A DNA stretch of 11,230 nucleotides from WTJO01 sp965660165 (GCA_965660165.1 CBFHYU010000039.1:1-11230); one strand, 5' to 3'; shown: positions 1 through 7,124, numbered from the stretch's first letter. Numbers and translations: made by a program. Notes: a model not told the origin generated them from the letters alone.

Positions 1-154
1 CTGCACAAAGAACAGAAATATTCTTATTCTTCTTTGCCTCGGCGTATAAAGCTTCACCATAGGGTTTAGGCAATACACTATTACCCTTTTTTGTAGAAAA
101 ATCCTCAAGGTGCAAATCTACGTTGGAAATGATATGTCCTTTTTGCTTTTTCAT
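1..154 (-). CDS. Transketolase C-terminal subunit, 5' fragment (cut by window edge)
   Basis: Reading the minus strand from the ATG at 154 gives about 51 codons open to the window edge. Residues 31-44 or so read KPYGEALYAEAKKN, followed by KNISVLCA. This matches the start of split transketolase C-terminal subunits, where a GEAL-type helix precedes a strand ending in a short 'VL-D/A' motif before the pyrimidine-binding core. The start overlaps the stop of the upstream N-terminal subunit gene in an ATGA arrangement (151-154), which suggests translational coupling and equal amounts of the two halves. In this family the C-terminal polypeptide carries the pyrimidine-binding and C-terminal domains of the thiamine diphosphate enzyme and works only with the N-terminal half. 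Only the first part is visible, so catalytic residues cannot be judged. The family call rests partly on the neighbour. Confidence 0.85.
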   Translation of the reverse strand, partial: MKKQKGHIISNVDLHLEDFSTKKGNSVLPKPYGEALYAEAKKNKNISVLCA

Positions 155-990
155 TGTTCTATCTCAAGCTGTTGTAAAGCTTTTTCTGCAATCTCATCTG
201 GTAAAATCATATTATGACTTTTCTGGCCTTCGAGAAAATCAATTCCCTTGCCTGGAATTGTATGCGCAATAATAGCAGATGGAGCATCAGCCGAATTATT
301 CAAATCAGAAAATGCAGAGAAAAGTTGTTCAAAATCATGGCCATCTACGGTTTTTGTACGCCATCCAAAGGCCTCAAATTTTTTATCAACTGGGTCAATT
401 TTTGTGACGCTCCGAACATCTCCCTCAACTTGCATATAATTCAGGTCAATAAGCATAATTAAGTTTTTTAGATTATGTGAGGCTGCAAACAATACAGCTT
501 CCCAGAGTTGACCCTCTTCTAGTTCACCATCCCCAAGCATGACAAAAATTCGCGCTGGATTGTGTGCTTTTCTTAACCCTACTGCTAAGCCGCAAGCTAC
601 AGAAAGTCCCTGCCCAAGTGAGCCACAGGTACATTCCACCAATCCATTCAGTCGTTCAGAAGCGTTAATTTCAAGTGCGGAATCATTCATGCAATATTGC
701 TGAAGTTTTTCAGTTTCAAAGAAACCAGATTCTGCCAATGTTGCATAAAAAACAGCCGTATTGTGTGCAGTAGAAAGAATAAACCTATCCCTTTGCGGGT
801 TATCTAATTGTTGCGGTGATAAGTTTAACTCGTGAAAATAAAGATAGGTGAATAAATCAGCTGCGCCTAAGCCTTGTTGAATATAACCTTGACCATGTTG
901 AGATACCATTTGAACGACATGTTTTCGAATAATGCGAGCTTTATCGGTTAGATGCTCAAAGCTAGGCATATTTCTTTTTTTTGTAGTCAA
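151..990 (-). CDS. Transketolase N-terminal subunit (TPP-binding half of split transketolase)
   Basis: A 279-residue protein of normal length for the N-terminal half of a two-polypeptide transketolase. Transketolases move a two-carbon ketol unit between sugars using thiamine diphosphate and a divalent metal. The TPP motif is clear: GDGELEEGQLWEA at about 153-165, with the metal-ligand Asn in DLN near 184. GSLGQGLS (123-130) and an active-site-type His in STAHN (about 76) are also present; the usual 'SKGH' reads 'STAH'. The gene appears to start with TTG at 990, because AGGA lies six bases upstream. An in-frame ATG at 969 has no good ribosome site and would remove only seven residues. It overlaps the C-terminal subunit gene by four bases. 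A perfect LacI-type operator lies 31 bases upstream. Split transketolases of this type occur in housekeeping roles and in dedicated pathways such as those for apiose or sulfosugars. The operator and neighbours point to a dedicated catabolic role, but the substrate cannot be read from sequence. Confidence 0.92.
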   Translation of the reverse strand: MTTKKRNMPSFEHLTDKARIIRKHVVQMVSQHGQGYIQQGLGAADLFTYLYFHELNLSPQQLDNPQRDRFILSTAHNTAVFYATLAESGFFETEKLQQYCMNDSALEINASERLNGLVECTCGSLGQGLSVACGLAVGLRKAHNPARIFVMLGDGELEEGQLWEAVLFAASHNLKNLIMLIDLNYMQVEGDVRSVTKIDPVDKKFEAFGWRTKTVDGHDFEQLFSAFSDLNNSADAPSAIIAHTIPGKGIDFLEGQKSHNMILPDEIAEKALQQLEIEQ

Positions 991-1020
991 GCTGAATCCT
1001 GTTGTTAGAAATATGGATGT

Positions 1021-1048
1021 AAAATAATGATATCGATATCATTATTTT
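1021..1048. promoter_or_regulatory. Perfect 28-bp palindromic LacI-family operator
   Basis: Bases 1021-1048 form a perfect inverted repeat with no spacer, centred on CG at 1034/1035; the core is AATGATATCGATATCATT. An even palindrome with a central CpG is typical of LacI-family operators, where the hinge helix inserts a leucine at that step. It lies between the LacI-type gene (ending at 1097) and the transketolase start (990), and overlaps the likely -10 element. Binding should repress the transketolase genes. The matching regulator is inferred to be the adjacent LacI-type protein. Confidence 0.85.
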
Positions 1049-1054
1049 TTACAA
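1027..1054 (-). promoter_or_regulatory. Likely sigma-70-type promoter for the transketolase genes
   Basis: On the minus strand TTGTAA (1054-1049) is followed after 16 bases by TATCAT (1032-1027). The -10 hexamer is part of the operator palindrome. A start about 30-40 bases before the TTG codon at 990 would leave room for the AGGA ribosome site. The hexamers are imperfect matches, so this is a moderate call. Confidence 0.5.
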
Positions 1055-1096
1055 CCGGATAAATTAAAATAGGATTTCATTTCGATGCTTCAATTT

Positions 1097-2104
1097 TTAT
1101 GCAGTATCGCGAATGGCAAGGTCAAAACCAAGGTCATTTACAGAGCTAATATCCGGGTCTTTTTGCAGTAACTTCATGATAACACTTCCAGCTTTTAGGC
1201 CAATTTGACGACGCGGAACACGAACTGTTGTTAAACCGGGTTTGGTCATAGACCCAATAACTGCATCATCAAAACCGGCGAGCGCTATATCATCAGGGAT
1301 GGATATGCCTTTATTTTGGCACTCAATCAGCGCACCAAATGCTATGATATCTGATGAAGCGAAAACACAATCTGGACGGTGGGTTAGCGTTAGTAAACTG
1401 CGCATTGCTTCAGCTCCGTTTATAAGGGAAAATTCTGATTCTCTGATAATTGAGGAGTCAAATTCAACACCATAATGTTTTAACGCATCTCTGTATCCAT
1501 TAAGCCGATCTTCAGAACGGTCATTATTAGCCAGCAACCCGCCAATATATCCTATCCGTTTATAACCCTTTTTAATCAAATATTCTGTCATTTCGTAAGC
1601 GGCTCTATAATTGGACATACCCACACATACAAAGTCGCGCCCTTTTCTCAAATTCCAGATTTCAACTGTTGGAATGGCAAAACTCTTTATCAATTCCTCT
1701 GAGTAAGCTGTATGCGTATGACCAGTTAAAATAAGTCCATCAGCACGATGAGATATAAAGGTTCTTATGATATCTTCCTCTCGATCAATGGAATAATTAT
1801 TAGTACCTATAAGCAGCTGTATTCCCTGTGAGGAAATTGTCTCACTTAGCGCTTGTATCGTATCTGCAAATATAGAGTTTGAGAGGGTTGGCACGATTAC
1901 ACCAACCATATTGCTTTTGTCTCTTGATAATATGCCCGCTGCAAAATTAGGTATGAAATTTAATTGCTTTGCAGCAGCCTCAACACGTCTACGTGTCGAA
2001 TCTTTAACCAATTTGGGATTATTGAGCGCCCGAGATGCGGTGATTGGAGAAACACCAGCAAATTTTGCGACTTCCTGTATTGTGGTATGTTTTTTCTTTG
2101 GCAT
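1097..2104 (-). CDS. LacI-family transcriptional regulator (GntR-like subgroup)
   Basis: A 335-residue regulator of standard LacI-family length. The N-terminal helix-turn-helix is textbook (IQEVAKFAGVSPITASRALN, about 9-28). A hinge region follows with NFIPNFAAGIL (about 49-59), including the leucine position that inserts into a central CpG. The rest is a periplasmic-binding-protein-like sensor domain beginning MVGVIVPTLSNSIF, expected to bind a small sugar-like inducer and control DNA binding by the dimer. The helix-turn-helix and the style of the sensor start resemble gluconate/sugar-acid regulators of the GntR (E. coli LacI-type) group, which fits a sugar-acid cluster. The start is ATG at 2104, with only a weak purine stretch before it. 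The gene lies between the GMC gene and the transketolase genes, all on the minus strand. Copies of one palindrome before three transcription units make it the likely local repressor. No clear copy of that palindrome precedes this gene itself, so autoregulation by that site is not supported. Confidence 0.93.
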   Translation of the reverse strand: MPKKKHTTIQEVAKFAGVSPITASRALNNPKLVKDSTRRRVEAAAKQLNFIPNFAAGILSRDKSNMVGVIVPTLSNSIFADTIQALSETISSQGIQLLIGTNNYSIDREEDIIRTFISHRADGLILTGHTHTAYSEELIKSFAIPTVEIWNLRKGRDFVCVGMSNYRAAYEMTEYLIKKGYKRIGYIGGLLANNDRSEDRLNGYRDALKHYGVEFDSSIIRESEFSLINGAEAMRSLLTLTHRPDCVFASSDIIAFGALIECQNKGISIPDDIALAGFDDAVIGSMTKPGLTTVRVPRRQIGLKAGSVIMKLLQKDPDISSVNDLGFDLAIRDTA

Positions 2105-2148
2105 TTTCTATTGTTTGTAAAAATTTTCCTAGATGCGCTCATTCTATC

Positions 2149-2184
2149 GCCTATCTTATCTGCAATTGATGATAAGATATAGGC
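2149..2184. repeat. Inverted repeat between GMC and LacI-type genes
   Basis: TATCTTATC (2152-2160) and GATAAGATA (2171-2179) are perfect 9-base complementary arms around a 10-base spacer. The arms extend as GCCTAT...ATAGGC if a two-base bulge is allowed (2149-2184). It sits 45-80 bases upstream of the LacI-type start and about 45 bases past the GMC stop. There is no T-run on either strand next to the arms, so a standard intrinsic terminator is unlikely. It may be a protein-binding site for a regulator other than the local LacI-type protein, or an RNA hairpin. The rest of 2105-2228 shows no convincing gene. Confidence 0.5.
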
Positions 2185-2228
2185 CTAATCTAAAGAGCTT
2201 TTGAAGCGTAACATCCGCGCCAGAAAGC

Positions 2229-3821
2229 TTAATTTTCAAGAATAATTGCAGCAGCTTTTTCGCCTATCATCAAAGATGGCGCATTGGTATTGGCAGATGT
2301 GATTTTTGGCATAACTGACGCATCTGCAACGTATAGATTTGCTATACCATGAACACGCAATTTAGGGTCAACTACAGAATGCTTTTCTGGCCCCATTCTA
2401 CAAGTCCCAACAGGATGAAAGACGGTTCCTCCATTCCCTTTTATGGTCTGCAAAATTTGTTCATCTGACTTAGCCTCTGACCCAGGAACCAGTTCTTCAT
2501 CCCAAAAATTTCGAAAGGGTTCCTTTTTATGTATTTCTCTTATTATTTTTACGCCCTCTATCATAACCTTTTGGTCATGGGGATCAGATAAATAGTTAGG
2601 ACTTATTTTTGGCTGCACTCTTGGATCACTAGATTGTATTTCAACTGAGCCTTTTGAACGTGGGTGACATTGCCAAACCGTTGTAGTAAAACCCGGAAAA
2701 TCATGTAACGGTTCTCCAGGCTTGTCTACGGATAATGGCATTACAAGCAACTGGATATCAGGCCTTTGTCCAGCTGCATATTTAGTACACATTCCTGCGC
2801 CAACCTGTCCTGCACCAATAGACAAAACACCTGAGCCATCTTTTAGCCAATCAAATGCCCATTTGGCAAGCTTAAGAGGATTTTGCGAATCCGAGTTAAG
2901 AGATAGTTTGTTCTTCATTCTTACGATTGTTCGCATTTGATAATGGTCTTGAAGATTTTTTCCAACAGCATCGTTGTCTATTATCGTTTTGATGTTTTGT
3001 TTCTTTAGAATATTTGATGGCCCTATACCTGAAAGTTGCAATATTTGCGGTGATTGTAACGCTCCTGCGCTAAGAATTATCGTGCCTCCACTGATCTTAT
3101 GATTGATATTGTCTTTTTGGAAGGAGACACCAACAGCCTTATTGTTCTTTATGGTTACACGCTCAACAAGTGCGCCTGAGATAAGAGTTAAATTTTTTCG
3201 ATTAAGTGCTGGTCGCAGAAATGCTCGTGAGGAACTTGATCTCCAACGTCCATCTAGAGTGAGTTGATAGCGACCAGCGCCAAGGCTATCTTTGCCGTTA
3301 AAATCTTCAAGAGCAGGCAATCCCCAATTCTGTGCTGCCTGTAGCCAAGCTTCACAAGCGGGGTGTTTTAATCGTAAGTCATCTACTTTTAATTCACCCA
3401 TACCGCCGCGATATTGGCTTTCTCCGCCCCGATAACATTCAAGTTTTCTAAAATAAGGAAGAACCTCTTGGGAACTCCATCCTTTTGCCCCCATAGCTTC
3501 CCAATCATCAAAATCTTGATTCTGACCTCGAATAAAAATAAGTCCATTTATGCTACTAGAGCCGCCAATTATTCGGCCACGTGGCCATTTTATTGCTCGC
3601 CCGTTTGTGCCTTCGCATGGCTCTGTTTCAAAAAGACGAGCATAAGATTCATTATAAATCATTTTGAAATAGCCGATCGGCAACCTTGACCAAAAACGAT
3701 GATCTGAATGCCCAGCTTCAATTAGAAGTACTTTATTATTCGGATCAGCAGATAATCTATTTGCAAGCACACATCCAGCAGACCCAGCGCCCACAATAAT
3801 GAAATCGAAATTTTTGTTCAT
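2229..3821 (-). CDS. GMC-family FAD-dependent alcohol dehydrogenase/oxidoreductase (choline-dehydrogenase-like)
   Basis: A 530-residue flavoprotein of the glucose-methanol-choline family, full length. The N-terminal FAD-binding motif is GAGSAG at 11-16, with the ribose-binding acid in LLIEAG (E35). GGSSSINGLIFIRG (86-99) and GALQSPQILQLSGIGP (253-268) are the two family signature regions. The active-site His is in HPVGTCRMG (H469) and the paired Asn is N513 in NTNAPSL; the 44-residue spacing equals that of the His/Asn pair in choline oxidase. The family oxidises primary or secondary alcohols and passes electrons from FAD to oxygen or to a carrier. The substrate cannot be deduced. Here it could oxidise a polyol or sugar derivative at the entry of the pathway. 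No signal peptide is visible, so it is probably cytoplasmic or loosely membrane-associated. The start is ATG at 3821 with a weak AAGAAG ribosome site. It is divergent from the enolase-family gene and shares its operator region. Confidence 0.93.
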   Translation of the reverse strand: MNKNFDFIIVGAGSAGCVLANRLSADPNNKVLLIEAGHSDHRFWSRLPIGYFKMIYNESYARLFETEPCEGTNGRAIKWPRGRIIGGSSSINGLIFIRGQNQDFDDWEAMGAKGWSSQEVLPYFRKLECYRGGESQYRGGMGELKVDDLRLKHPACEAWLQAAQNWGLPALEDFNGKDSLGAGRYQLTLDGRWRSSSSRAFLRPALNRKNLTLISGALVERVTIKNNKAVGVSFQKDNINHKISGGTIILSAGALQSPQILQLSGIGPSNILKKQNIKTIIDNDAVGKNLQDHYQMRTIVRMKNKLSLNSDSQNPLKLAKWAFDWLKDGSGVLSIGAGQVGAGMCTKYAAGQRPDIQLLVMPLSVDKPGEPLHDFPGFTTTVWQCHPRSKGSVEIQSSDPRVQPKISPNYLSDPHDQKVMIEGVKIIREIHKKEPFRNFWDEELVPGSEAKSDEQILQTIKGNGGTVFHPVGTCRMGPEKHSVVDPKLRVHGIANLYVADASVMPKITSANTNAPSLMIGEKAAAIILEN

Positions 3822-3864
3822 GATTAATGCTTCTTAACTATTTCTTCAAATTGGAAATGCTAGT

Positions 3865-3893
3865 TTGACAATCTGAAATCATACTGAAATGAT
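3865..3893 (+). promoter_or_regulatory. Likely promoter for the enolase-family gene and TRAP operon
   Basis: TTGACA (3865-3870) is a perfect -35 hexamer. After 17 bases comes AATGAT (3888-3893), four of six matches to TATAAT. The -10 lies inside the palindrome at 3887-3906. Transcription would begin near 3900, downstream of the ATG at 3889 but upstream of the ATG at 3952, which supports the shorter protein for the next gene. Confidence 0.6.
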
Positions 3894-3906
3894 ATCCATA
3901 TCATTT
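3887..3906. promoter_or_regulatory. LacI-type operator in the divergent GMC/enolase-family promoter region
   Basis: AAATGATAT and ATATCATTT are perfect 9-base inverted arms around a central CC. They are the same arms as in the perfect palindrome at 1021-1048, with the central CpG changed to CC. It covers the plus-strand -10 at 3888-3893. On the minus strand it supplies a possible TATCAT -10 (3894-3889), 16 bases after TTGCGG (3916-3911), the same geometry as before the transketolase genes. One bound repressor could shut both divergent units. Confidence 0.8.
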
Positions 3907-3951
3907 TTTTCCGCAAGTTTTAAACAGTCAATTTTGGAGAAATGTAAAAGG

Positions 3952-5139
3952 ATGGAACAAGAAAACCAATTTTCAATTGCTTCTAACGCGCTGAACGGAC
4001 AGGTTTTGAAAATTGATCGGATTGAAGCCATTATACTGAAAGCAAGTATTGAACGGCCTGTGAAAACTTCTTTTGGAGTTATGAGCGAGAGGCCATCTCT
4101 GATTGTTGAGGTGACAGAGCAATCTGGATGCATTGGATATGGAGAAATATGGTGCAACTTCCCGTCCTTCGGAGCAGAATATAAAGCGCATCTAGTTTCT
4201 AATGAATTTGCAACTGCATTGAAAGATGTCGAGTTCACTAACCCGTTTGAAATCTATCATTTTCTGCAATCCCGATTTGAAATTTTGACACTGCAATGTG
4301 GCGACCGTGGAGCATTGAGCCAGATTATCGCAGGGATTGATCAGGCGGTTTGGGATTGTTTTGGCAGGTTAGCAGGCAAATCTATCAGCACAATTTTTGG
4401 GGCTAAGGGTAAATCCATCACGGCTTATGCAAGCGGCATACATCCAGCCGATGTTGAGGAAAAAGTTCAACATGCTATTAAAGCGGGATATCAGGCAGCG
4501 AAAGTTAAAGTTGGCTTTTCACCTGAACTGGATGAATCTGGTGTAAGGCGTGCGCGTGAGTTATTGGGGCCTAAGCGGAGCTTGATGACCGATGCAAATC
4601 AGGGTTGGAGGAGTGTTGAAGAGGCGTCGAAGGAACTCAAAATTCTTGAAGTATATAACTTAACTTGGATAGAAGAGGCATTGCCATCAAATCGAAAAAT
4701 AGATGAATGGCAAGCTTTGAAATCAATCTCTACCATCCGTTTGGCAGGCGGTGAAAATGCAGCAACACTCAACGACTTAACTCAATTTCGTGATGCAAAA
4801 GTTTTTAACTTTATACAGCCTGATATTGGAAAAATTGGCGGTTTTTCTGGCCTGCTTAATATATTTAGTGGCGTGATTGCTCAAGATGTTGTGTACTGTC
4901 CTCATTGGCTTGGTGGAGGTTTAGGGCTTGCAGCGTCTGCTCATCTTCTTAATATTATCGGGGGTGATGGATGTTTAGAGGTTGATGTAAACGATAATCC
5001 ATTGAGAGATGAAATGGGAGATTGGAAGCCTGAATTAGACCAGAATGGAGAGGTAGAAGTGCCTAAAAAAGCAGGTATTGGGCTTACCCCAGATTATGTC
5101 CATTTAGAGCAAATGGGAATTAATATAACGCGTTTATGA
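3952..5139 (+). CDS. Enolase-superfamily enzyme, mandelate racemase subgroup (sugar-acid dehydratase or cycloisomerase-like)
   Basis: A 395-residue protein, normal for the family. The full mandelate-racemase-type active site is readable: the KxK pair (K184, K186 in AAKVKVG), metal ligands D214 (DANQGW), E241/E242 (WIEEALP) and E268 (AGGEN), the His-Asp dyad D291 (QPDIGKIGG) and H318 (CPHWLGGG), and a final acid E343 (CLEVD). Such enzymes abstract the proton next to a carboxylate, then eliminate water or isomerise. The layout resembles galactonate/gluconate-type dehydratases and galactarolactone cycloisomerase, but the exact substrate is not decided. The reading frame is open back to an ATG at 3889, but that codon lies inside the operator and ahead of the expected transcription start. 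ATG 3952 is preferred, with GGAGA 11 bases upstream; a TTG just before KIDRIEAI is a weaker alternative. The TRAP genes follow after a 23-base gap, so this is probably the first gene of their operon. Confidence 0.9.
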   Translation: MEQENQFSIASNALNGQVLKIDRIEAIILKASIERPVKTSFGVMSERPSLIVEVTEQSGCIGYGEIWCNFPSFGAEYKAHLVSNEFATALKDVEFTNPFEIYHFLQSRFEILTLQCGDRGALSQIIAGIDQAVWDCFGRLAGKSISTIFGAKGKSITAYASGIHPADVEEKVQHAIKAGYQAAKVKVGFSPELDESGVRRARELLGPKRSLMTDANQGWRSVEEASKELKILEVYNLTWIEEALPSNRKIDEWQALKSISTIRLAGGENAATLNDLTQFRDAKVFNFIQPDIGKIGGFSGLLNIFSGVIAQDVVYCPHWLGGGLGLAASAHLLNIIGGDGCLEVDVNDNPLRDEMGDWKPELDQNGEVEVPKKAGIGLTPDYVHLEQMGINITRL

Positions 5140-5162
5140 CAATTAGAACTTAGGGGGAAATA

Positions 5163-5717
5163 ATGACTGTCCTGATTAAAGTGCTCTCTAGATTAAACAG
5201 GTGGCAATTAGAGCTTTTTAGATATAGTGCTATGGTTATGGTGGTCGTGATCGCTTGTGTGATAGCAGCCGGAGTATTTTTCAGATATGTCTTAAATGAC
5301 AGTCTTTCTTGGTCTGAAGAATTAGCAAAATATGCAATGCTTTGGATGGTTTTTTTGGGCGCGCCAATTGCCCTTCGCACTGGAGGACACCCTAATATAG
5401 AAATTTTGTTAAACTTAGTTCCACGCAAATTTTCTGTTTTTGTAAAGACTATTGTGTATGGGGGGGTATTGTTTTTTTGTGGTTTTCTAACCTTAAAAAG
5501 TCATGATTTCGCGTGGAATGGTCGAACTCAAGTCGCAATTTCTATTGGGGATTTGTCGATGTATTACATTTTTGTCTCGATACCAGTAGGTATGGCAAGC
5601 ATGAGTTTGGTTTCCTTGCAATTATTTTTAGAACACTTAACAGAGGTCTTTACATCAGCTCCGCAAGATGAGGATCATCTTCAAACTGAATATAAAGCAA
5701 TTTTAGACGAATTTTAG
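5163..5717 (+). CDS. dctQ: TRAP transporter small membrane subunit (DctQ family)
   Basis: A 184-residue membrane protein with four predicted helices, at about 18-40, 55-73, 92-112 and 130-155. The family signature is present: FFRYVLNDSLSWSEELAKY (39-57), then APIALRTGGH (67-76). In TRAP systems this subunit pairs with the large DctM subunit to form the inner-membrane part, which takes up an anionic substrate from the periplasmic binding protein using a sodium or ion gradient. ATG 5163 has a strong AGGGGG ribosome site. It sits between the enolase-family gene and the large subunit gene on the same strand with short gaps, so the three are probably one operon. A run of seven G (5460-5466) followed nearby by seven T lies inside the coding region and could be prone to slippage, but the frame here is intact. 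Confidence 0.95.
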   Translation: MTVLIKVLSRLNRWQLELFRYSAMVMVVVIACVIAAGVFFRYVLNDSLSWSEELAKYAMLWMVFLGAPIALRTGGHPNIEILLNLVPRKFSVFVKTIVYGGVLFFCGFLTLKSHDFAWNGRTQVAISIGDLSMYYIFVSIPVGMASMSLVSLQLFLEHLTEVFTSAPQDEDHLQTEYKAILDEF

Positions 5718-5740
5718 GCAGTATAAATTAGGGGGGGGAC

Positions 5741-7027
5741 ATGATACCAATATATTTCATTTGGATTTTGCTGGTACTTATTGCTGTGGGAATGCCAATC
5801 GTATTCGCATTAGGCACGGCTCCAATGTTGGGCTTCATACTTGCGGACAAGCAAGCCTTCTTATCGATAATTGCGCAAAGGCTTTATATCGGTATTAACC
5901 AGTTTCCACTGCTTGCTATCCCACTATTTATTCTGGCTGGTGAGGTCATGAATATAGGAGGAATTACCGAGAGGTTAGTAAATTTTGCTCGTGTCCTAGT
6001 TGGTCACCTCAGAGGAGGCATGGCACATGTCAATATAATTTCATCAATATTCTTTGCTGGTCTTAGCGGCTCAGCTGTAGCAGATACATCTGCAATTGGG
6101 TCTATGTTAATACCTGCAATGGAAAAGCAGGGATATTCCCGCAAATTTGCTGCCGCTGTTACGGCTGCTTCATCTGTTATTGGGCCGATTATACCGCCAA
6201 GTATTATTATGGTGGTCTATGCCTATATCATGGAAATCTCTGTTGCGGCCTTATTTTTAGCAGGAATTTTGCCAGGGCTGTTGACAGGCGTAGGGCTGAT
6301 GTTTGTTACGTCAATTTTAGCAAAGAGGCGTAACTACCCTGTGGCAGAGCGATTCCCAGGTATGCGTGTAGCTGCAAAAGCAGCAGTGTCTGCTTTTTGG
6401 CCATTGCTCACACCGATAATTATTCTAGGTGGTATACTTTCAGGTGTTTTCACACCTACTGAGGCTGCTGGTGCTGCAGTTGTTTATTCTATTTTGATTT
6501 GTTTGTTTATGCGAAGCTTGCCCCTTCATCATGTTAAAAACATGCTTTTTAGAACTGCTGTTTCTTCTAGTGTAATTTTGCTGGCGGTGGGCATGGCAAG
6601 TGTCTTTGCATGGATAGCAACTATTTCTGGATTGCCCTCTAAGTTATCATCCACTCTTTTTCAATTTACTGATAATAAATATGTGATCCTGCTACTAATC
6701 AACATCACATTAATAATTGTTGGTATGTTTCTAGATGCTGGCCCAGCGATTTTAATACTTGGCCCAATACTTACCCCAACAGCTATTGCGCTTGGTATCG
6801 ACCCATTGCATTTTGCCATTATTATGTGTGTGAATCTTACAATAGGGTTAGCAACCCCACCTATGGGTCTTATTCTGTTTGTTGCGTCTGCGGTTAGCCG
6901 AGAGAGAATAGAGTCTATTGTTGTGGAAATGCTGCCATTTTATTTAGTGCATATAGCAATAATACTTTTAGTTACCTATGTGCCTGCATTATCAATGACA
7001 ATACCTCGCTGGTTGGGATTTGGTTAA
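5741..7027 (+). CDS. dctM: TRAP transporter large membrane subunit (DctM family)
   Basis: A 428-residue, very hydrophobic transporter of usual length. Family landmarks are GLSGSAVADTSAIG (107-120), GPIIPPS (148-154), FTPTEAAG (237-244) and LATPPMG (370-376). The paired re-entrant and PP motifs correspond to the two halves of the elevator-type transport domain. It forms the ion-driven translocation channel together with the small subunit. The start is ATG 5741. The ribosome site is a run of eight G (5731-5738) directly before AC-ATG. The gap to the small subunit gene is 23 bases. The substrate is set mainly by the binding protein encoded next and cannot be read here. Confidence 0.96.
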   Translation: MIPIYFIWILLVLIAVGMPIVFALGTAPMLGFILADKQAFLSIIAQRLYIGINQFPLLAIPLFILAGEVMNIGGITERLVNFARVLVGHLRGGMAHVNIISSIFFAGLSGSAVADTSAIGSMLIPAMEKQGYSRKFAAAVTAASSVIGPIIPPSIIMVVYAYIMEISVAALFLAGILPGLLTGVGLMFVTSILAKRRNYPVAERFPGMRVAAKAAVSAFWPLLTPIIILGGILSGVFTPTEAAGAAVVYSILICLFMRSLPLHHVKNMLFRTAVSSSVILLAVGMASVFAWIATISGLPSKLSSTLFQFTDNKYVILLLINITLIIVGMFLDAGPAILILGPILTPTAIALGIDPLHFAIIMCVNLTIGLATPPMGLILFVASAVSRERIESIVVEMLPFYLVHIAIILLVTYVPALSMTIPRWLGFG

Positions 7028-7044
7028 ATCAATGCCTAAATATT

Positions 7045-7088
7045 CTGACACCTAAAACCCTATTTACAAAAAATGATATCGGTGTCAG
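7045..7088 (+). repeat. Inverted repeat in the dctM-dctP gap, possible RNA hairpin
   Basis: CTGACACC (7045-7052) and GGTGTCAG (7081-7088) are perfectly complementary 8-base arms with a 28-base loop. The right arm is also the degenerate half of the operator at 7072-7089. As RNA it could form a stem ahead of the binding-protein gene and protect or separate the transcript. The long loop and absence of an adjacent T-run argue against an intrinsic terminator. It may be chance overlap with the operator. Confidence 0.35.
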
Positions 7089-7089
7089 T
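7072..7089. promoter_or_regulatory. Degenerate LacI-type operator before the TRAP binding-protein gene
   Basis: The left half AATGATATC is identical to the half-site of the other two operators. The right half GGTGTCAGT matches the mirrored half-site at six of nine positions, and the centre is CG as in the perfect copy. It lies 35 bases before dctP. No convincing -35/-10 pair could be placed around it, so whether it controls an internal promoter or acts as an auxiliary site is open. Confidence 0.55.
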
Positions 7090-7124
7090 CTTTATATGTA
7101 AGGTTCATCATATGGGAGGAAAAA

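Noticed and set aside
1341..1360. Operator-like half-sites (ATGATATC) inside the LacI-type gene, also near 1768
   Set aside because: Only single half-sites without a matching second arm, in coding sequence; expected by chance in AT-rich DNA.
2149..2184. Inverted repeat as an intrinsic terminator for the GMC gene
   Set aside because: AT-rich arms with a bulge and no T-run on either side.
3942..3947. ATG-TAA minimal upstream frame just before the enolase-family start
   Set aside because: The purine stretch lies only one base from this ATG, too close for normal initiation; probably chance.
3889..3951. N-terminal extension of the enolase-family protein from ATG 3889
   Set aside because: The codon lies inside the operator and the predicted -10; transcription should begin near 3900. 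The extension is cysteine- and serine-rich and unlike the start of the family.
3879..4238. 119-codon open frame on the minus strand opposite the enolase-family gene
   Set aside because: It lies antisense to a well-supported conserved gene, has no recognisable motif and runs over the operator region.
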